The position numbers and the translations under genes were made by a program. Under the pieces are notes generated by a model. It had not been told where the DNA came from. It saw only the letters and a list, made by a program, of their open reading frames with translations, and searched no databases. A stretch of 64,000 nucleotides of DNA from Bordetella parapertussis. Lineage in GTDB: Bacteria; Pseudomonadota; Gammaproteobacteria; Burkholderiales; SG8-41. Location: positions 1 through 64,000 of the forward strand of contig CAMATZ010000036.1 in assembly GCA_945861275.1 (NCBI GenBank). The letters are read 5' to 3'. Below are positions 61,068-64,000 of the stretch, in pieces (the first letter of the stretch is position 1; each line of letters begins with the position of its first letter).

Positions 61068-62761
61068 AAATGGTAACAACGGCAAAAAAATCCGCGCGCG
61101 GCTCACTCGCCGAAATTCAAATGCAGGTGCAGTGGAACCGCCTGATTTCGGTGGTTGAGGAGCAGGCGCAAACCCTGGTGCGCACCGCATTTGGCGCGGC
61201 CACGCGTGAGGCCGGCGACCTTTCCGCCGGTGTGTTTTTGCCCGATGGCCGCATGGTGGCACAGGCGGTTACCGGCACGCCGGGTCATGTGAATTCGATG
61301 GCGGAATCGGTGGGCCATTTCCTGGCCGAGTATCCGGCGCGCAGCATGCAACCCGGCGATGCGTTTGTGACCAACGACCCGTGGAAAGGTACCGGGCACC
61401 TCAACGATTTCACCATGGTGACACCGGTGTTTCTCGCGACAGGTAAAAATAAGCGCATGGTGGCGCTGTTTGCTTCGACCGTGCATGTGGTGGATATCGG
61501 CGGACTCGGCTTCGGCCCCGACGGCGGTCAGGTGTATCACGAGGGCCTGTTCGTGCCCATCCTCAAACTGGTGGATGCCGGGCACATCAGTGAAACCGTG
61601 CTCAGGATAGTGCGCGCCAATGTGCGTGAACCGGTGCAGGTTGAAGGCGATCTCTACGCGCTGGTGGCCTGCAATGAAGTGGGTGGACGCCGGCTGCTTG
61701 CGATGATGGACGAATACGACCTGAAAGACATCAACACGCTCGGCGAATTCATCATCTCGCGCTCGCGTGCTGCGATGCTCGCGGCAGTGCGCGAGTGGCC
61801 GCAGGGCGCGTGGTCGAACGCCATGACCATCGATGGTTACCACACGCCGATCACGCTGGTGGCGAAACTCACGGTGTCGCGTTCGGGCATCGATATTGAT
61901 TTCAGCGGCACCTCACCGGTGGTGGCACAGGGCATCAACGTGCCGAAATCGTATACCGACGCCTACACCTCGTTCGGCGTGCGCTGCATCATAGGTGCAA
62001 CCATTCCGAATAACGCCGGTTCGCTGTCGGTGGTGCGCGTGGCGGCGCCGGAAGGCTGCATACTCAACGCGCCGTTTCCGCTGGCGGTGGCCGCGCGCAG
62101 TACCGTCGGACAAATGCTGCCCGACGTGGTATTCGGCTGTCTGCGTCAGGCACGCGCGCACAAAGTGCCCGCCGAAGGCACATCGTGCCTGTGGAATATC
62201 CGGCTCGCGGGCGGGCAGGGCGCGGGCGAAATGCTCACAGCGAAACGCTTCACCGTGGTGGGGTTCAACACCGGCGGCACCGGCGCGCGTCCGGCGAAAG
62301 ACGGTTTGTCGGTCACTTCATTTCCATCGGGCGTGCGCAACGTATCGCTGGAAATCATGGAGACCATCAGCCCGCTGGTGTTCTGGCGCAAGGAATACCG
62401 GCCCGATTCCGGCGGCGCGGGCAGCGCGCGCGGTGGTCTGGGCCAAATTATCGAAATTGAAAACGGCGATAACGCGCCGATGGTGCTGGCAGCAACCTTT
62501 GATCGCATCAAACATCCGGCGCGCGGTGCAGACGGCGGCAAAGCAGGTGGCGGCGGCCGCGTACGTCTGCAGTCGGGAGCGGAACTGAACGGCATGGGAC
62601 GGCAAATGGTTCCCGCCGGTGACCGTTTGATTGTCGAGACGCCGGGCGGCGGCGGCATCGGCGATCCGCTGCAACGCTCGCGTGAGGCGGTGGCGCTGGA
62701 TGTGAAACTCGGATTGGTTTCGAGTAAGCAGGCGCGCGAGGTGTATGGATTCGATGCGTAA
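61064..62761 (+). CDS. hyuB: Hydantoinase B/oxoprolinase family protein, subunit B
   Basis: 565 residues, partner of subunit A. Motifs: LISVVEEQAQTLVRTAFG, GHVNSMAESVGHFL, NDPWKGTGHLNDFTMVTPV, HVVDIGGLGFG, and the C-terminal RLIVETPGGGGIGDP. Translation is coupled to hyuA. Together they perform an ATP-dependent ring opening or carboxylation; the actual substrate is unknown. No gamma-subunit gene of acetone carboxylase type is present. Confidence 0.92.
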   Translation: MKMVTTAKKSARGSLAEIQMQVQWNRLISVVEEQAQTLVRTAFGAATREAGDLSAGVFLPDGRMVAQAVTGTPGHVNSMAESVGHFLAEYPARSMQPGDAFVTNDPWKGTGHLNDFTMVTPVFLATGKNKRMVALFASTVHVVDIGGLGFGPDGGQVYHEGLFVPILKLVDAGHISETVLRIVRANVREPVQVEGDLYALVACNEVGGRRLLAMMDEYDLKDINTLGEFIISRSRAAMLAAVREWPQGAWSNAMTIDGYHTPITLVAKLTVSRSGIDIDFSGTSPVVAQGINVPKSYTDAYTSFGVRCIIGATIPNNAGSLSVVRVAAPEGCILNAPFPLAVAARSTVGQMLPDVVFGCLRQARAHKVPAEGTSCLWNIRLAGGQGAGEMLTAKRFTVVGFNTGGTGARPAKDGLSVTSFPSGVRNVSLEIMETISPLVFWRKEYRPDSGGAGSARGGLGQIIEIENGDNAPMVLAATFDRIKHPARGADGGKAGGGGRVRLQSGAELNGMGRQMVPAGDRLIVETPGGGGIGDPLQRSREAVALDVKLGLVSSKQAREVYGFDA

Positions 62762-62963
62762 GTGATTTCGTACCAGCACAAAATCGCCGCCTGACAATTA
62801 AACAAACACAACTGTTACACGGCTCGCACCGCGAGCGGCATTCGCTGTGTGCGGGAAATGAAGTCAGCCAGAGCAGGTCACGTTTTAAACAAAATCGACT
62901 TTGGGTTGCCGGGAAGCCGGCTGTCGCGGACGCCGGTAACGACCCGATTGAGACACTCGCAGA

Positions 62964-63806
62964 TCACGTGCGCAAAAACTTCTGCACGACGTCGACGAAT
63001 CCCTGCGGATTATCGAGAGTGACGTGATGATCCGAAGCCGGCACTTCCGCCATCTGCACCTGCGGCGCTCTGGCGTGGATCTCAGCCATCACCTCGGGCG
63101 TGAATCGCGGGCTGCGCTCTCCCCCTCTGATCACGAGCGCCGGCACCTTGACCTTTTCCCATAGCGGCACGCCCGCAATCTGCTGGAAGTTCGCATACAC
63201 GCGGCGGTCGGCCTTGTGCTGCCATCGCCCGTCGGCGTCCTGCCTGCCGCTGTGCATAGCCATGCGATGCATGACTTCAGGCGCGGCCATCTGCGTTTCC
63301 CCGCCCTCGAGACGATAGCGCGCGACGAGCTCCTCCTGCGTCGCGTAGCCCTTCGAGGGCATTTCCCCGAAGGCGCGCATCCTGGTAACGCGCTCCATGG
63401 GCATCAGCATGACGCTGTCGACGATGACCAGCCGGCCTATCCGCTCTGGATGCGTCGCGGCATGAACCAGCGATACCATGCCGCCCATCGAATGGCCGAT
63501 CAGCACGTAGTCGCGCAGATCGAGCTTTTCGACGAGGGCGTTGATGTCCTCGGCGTAGGTCTTCCACGAGTAGGTGTGCGGGTCGGCCCACGCGCTGTCG
63601 CCGTGTCCGCGCAAATCCAGTGCAAAGACGTGATGGTCCGGCGTCAAACCAGGCGCGACGAAGTCGAACCAATGTGCATGTGCTGCACCGCCGTGGACGC
63701 ACAGCATCGGTCGACGCCCGGCCGTGCCGTAATCCAGGTAGTGGAGCTTGACGCTGTTGGCTTCGACAAAATGGCTGGTGCTGGCTGCGGCGTGAAGATC
63801 GGTCAT
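62964..63806 (-). CDS. Alpha/beta hydrolase, paralogue C
   Basis: 280 residues, related to paralogues A and B at 51.9-53.7 kb: the same order of HYLDYGTAGRRPMLCVHGGAA (shortened), HWFDFVAPGL, RGHGDSAW, LIGHSMGGM and HHVTLDNPQGF. The nucleophile Ser and final His are present. It converges with hyuB across a 202-nt gap that contains nothing I recognise. Confidence 0.88.
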   Translation of the reverse strand: MTDLHAAASTSHFVEANSVKLHYLDYGTAGRRPMLCVHGGAAHAHWFDFVAPGLTPDHHVFALDLRGHGDSAWADPHTYSWKTYAEDINALVEKLDLRDYVLIGHSMGGMVSLVHAATHPERIGRLVIVDSVMLMPMERVTRMRAFGEMPSKGYATQEELVARYRLEGGETQMAAPEVMHRMAMHSGRQDADGRWQHKADRRVYANFQQIAGVPLWEKVKVPALVIRGGERSPRFTPEVMAEIHARAPQVQMAEVPASDHHVTLDNPQGFVDVVQKFLRT

Positions 63807-63860
63807 TGTTTTGCGCGGGGAGTTATGATGGGAACGCCGAATTCTACGAGAAACTGCGTC

Positions 63861-64000
63861 CTACAGCATGCGCTCGTCGGGGCCGATCAGGTTGAGCGGG
63901 GTCTCGCCCAGGAGGGCGCGCCGGCAATTGGCGACGGCGCGGCGCAGCGACACCTCGCGCCACACCCCGCCGCCCGCCGAATTGTGCGGCGAGCCGATCA
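63861..64000 (-). CDS. D-2-hydroxyacid dehydrogenase family protein, C-terminal end only
   Basis: The minus strand reads IGSPHNSAGGGVWREVSLRR and ends LNLIGPDERML, then a stop at 63861-63863. PHNSAG corresponds to the active-site His segment near the C-terminus of D-2-hydroxyacid/phosphoglycerate dehydrogenases. Only about 46 residues are inside the window, so the assignment rests on this segment. Confidence 0.6.
   Translation of the reverse strand, partial: IGSPHNSAGGGVWREVSLRRAVANCRRALLGETPLNLIGPDERML

Overview
The window is GC-rich DNA from a betaproteobacterium, most like Burkholderiales or Nitrosomonadales. The evidence is conserved gene order (pepA/lptFG; sigma factor-DUF3619-DUF3106-RDD facing ilvIHC-psd-pssA; hda-HAD-pcnB-folK-kinase-panB-panC) and the large number of Bug/TctC-type periplasmic binding proteins. 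I see no rRNA or tRNA gene, CRISPR array, integrase or intact insertion sequence.

Positions 1 to about 20,400 are core genome: compact operons, mostly on the + strand, with many ATGA or GTGA start/stop overlaps. They encode leucyl aminopeptidase (partial), the LptFG lipopolysaccharide exporter permeases, a small sigma-factor operon, branched-chain amino acid synthesis, phosphatidylethanolamine synthesis, the DnaA regulator Hda, an iron/cobalamin-type ABC transporter pair, poly(A) polymerase, folate and pantothenate synthesis. Noncoding inverted repeats rich in GTGAA or CGCAAAG sit between some of these genes.

From about 20,400 to the end the window is accessory and catabolic, with frequent strand switches. 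Nine intact Bug/TctC binding proteins and one decayed 3' fragment are scattered through 38 kb with no TctA/TctB membrane partner. They sit beside a CaiB-type CoA transferase, a dienelactone hydrolase, a thiamine-diphosphate enzyme, an SMP-30 lactonase, a thiolase-like/DUF35 pair, two quinoprotein dehydrogenases flanking a cytochrome c, a TauD-type dioxygenase, a xanthine-dehydrogenase-type subunit, L-asparaginase, hydantoinase A/B and three paralogous alpha/beta hydrolases. Three toxin-antitoxin modules (hicBA, hicAB, phd-PIN) occur only in this part. A short housekeeping-like group (yaeQ, DUF3301, a TonB-like protein) lies at 38.5-40.3 kb.

The most interesting signals are: a compact minus-strand RNA gene at 37,458-37,636 with its own promoter, a 14-nt perfect match to the anti-Shine-Dalgarno sequence, a 30-codon frame and a terminator; a palindromic REP-like element placed in frame at the signal-peptide junction of three different Bug genes; a thiolase-like/DUF35 pair lacking the thiolase nucleophile; lanthanide-type DxD motifs in both quinoproteins; and imperfect AT-rich direct repeats around a three-gene block at the core/accessory border. 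All functional assignments are from reading motifs and gene order; no database search was run.
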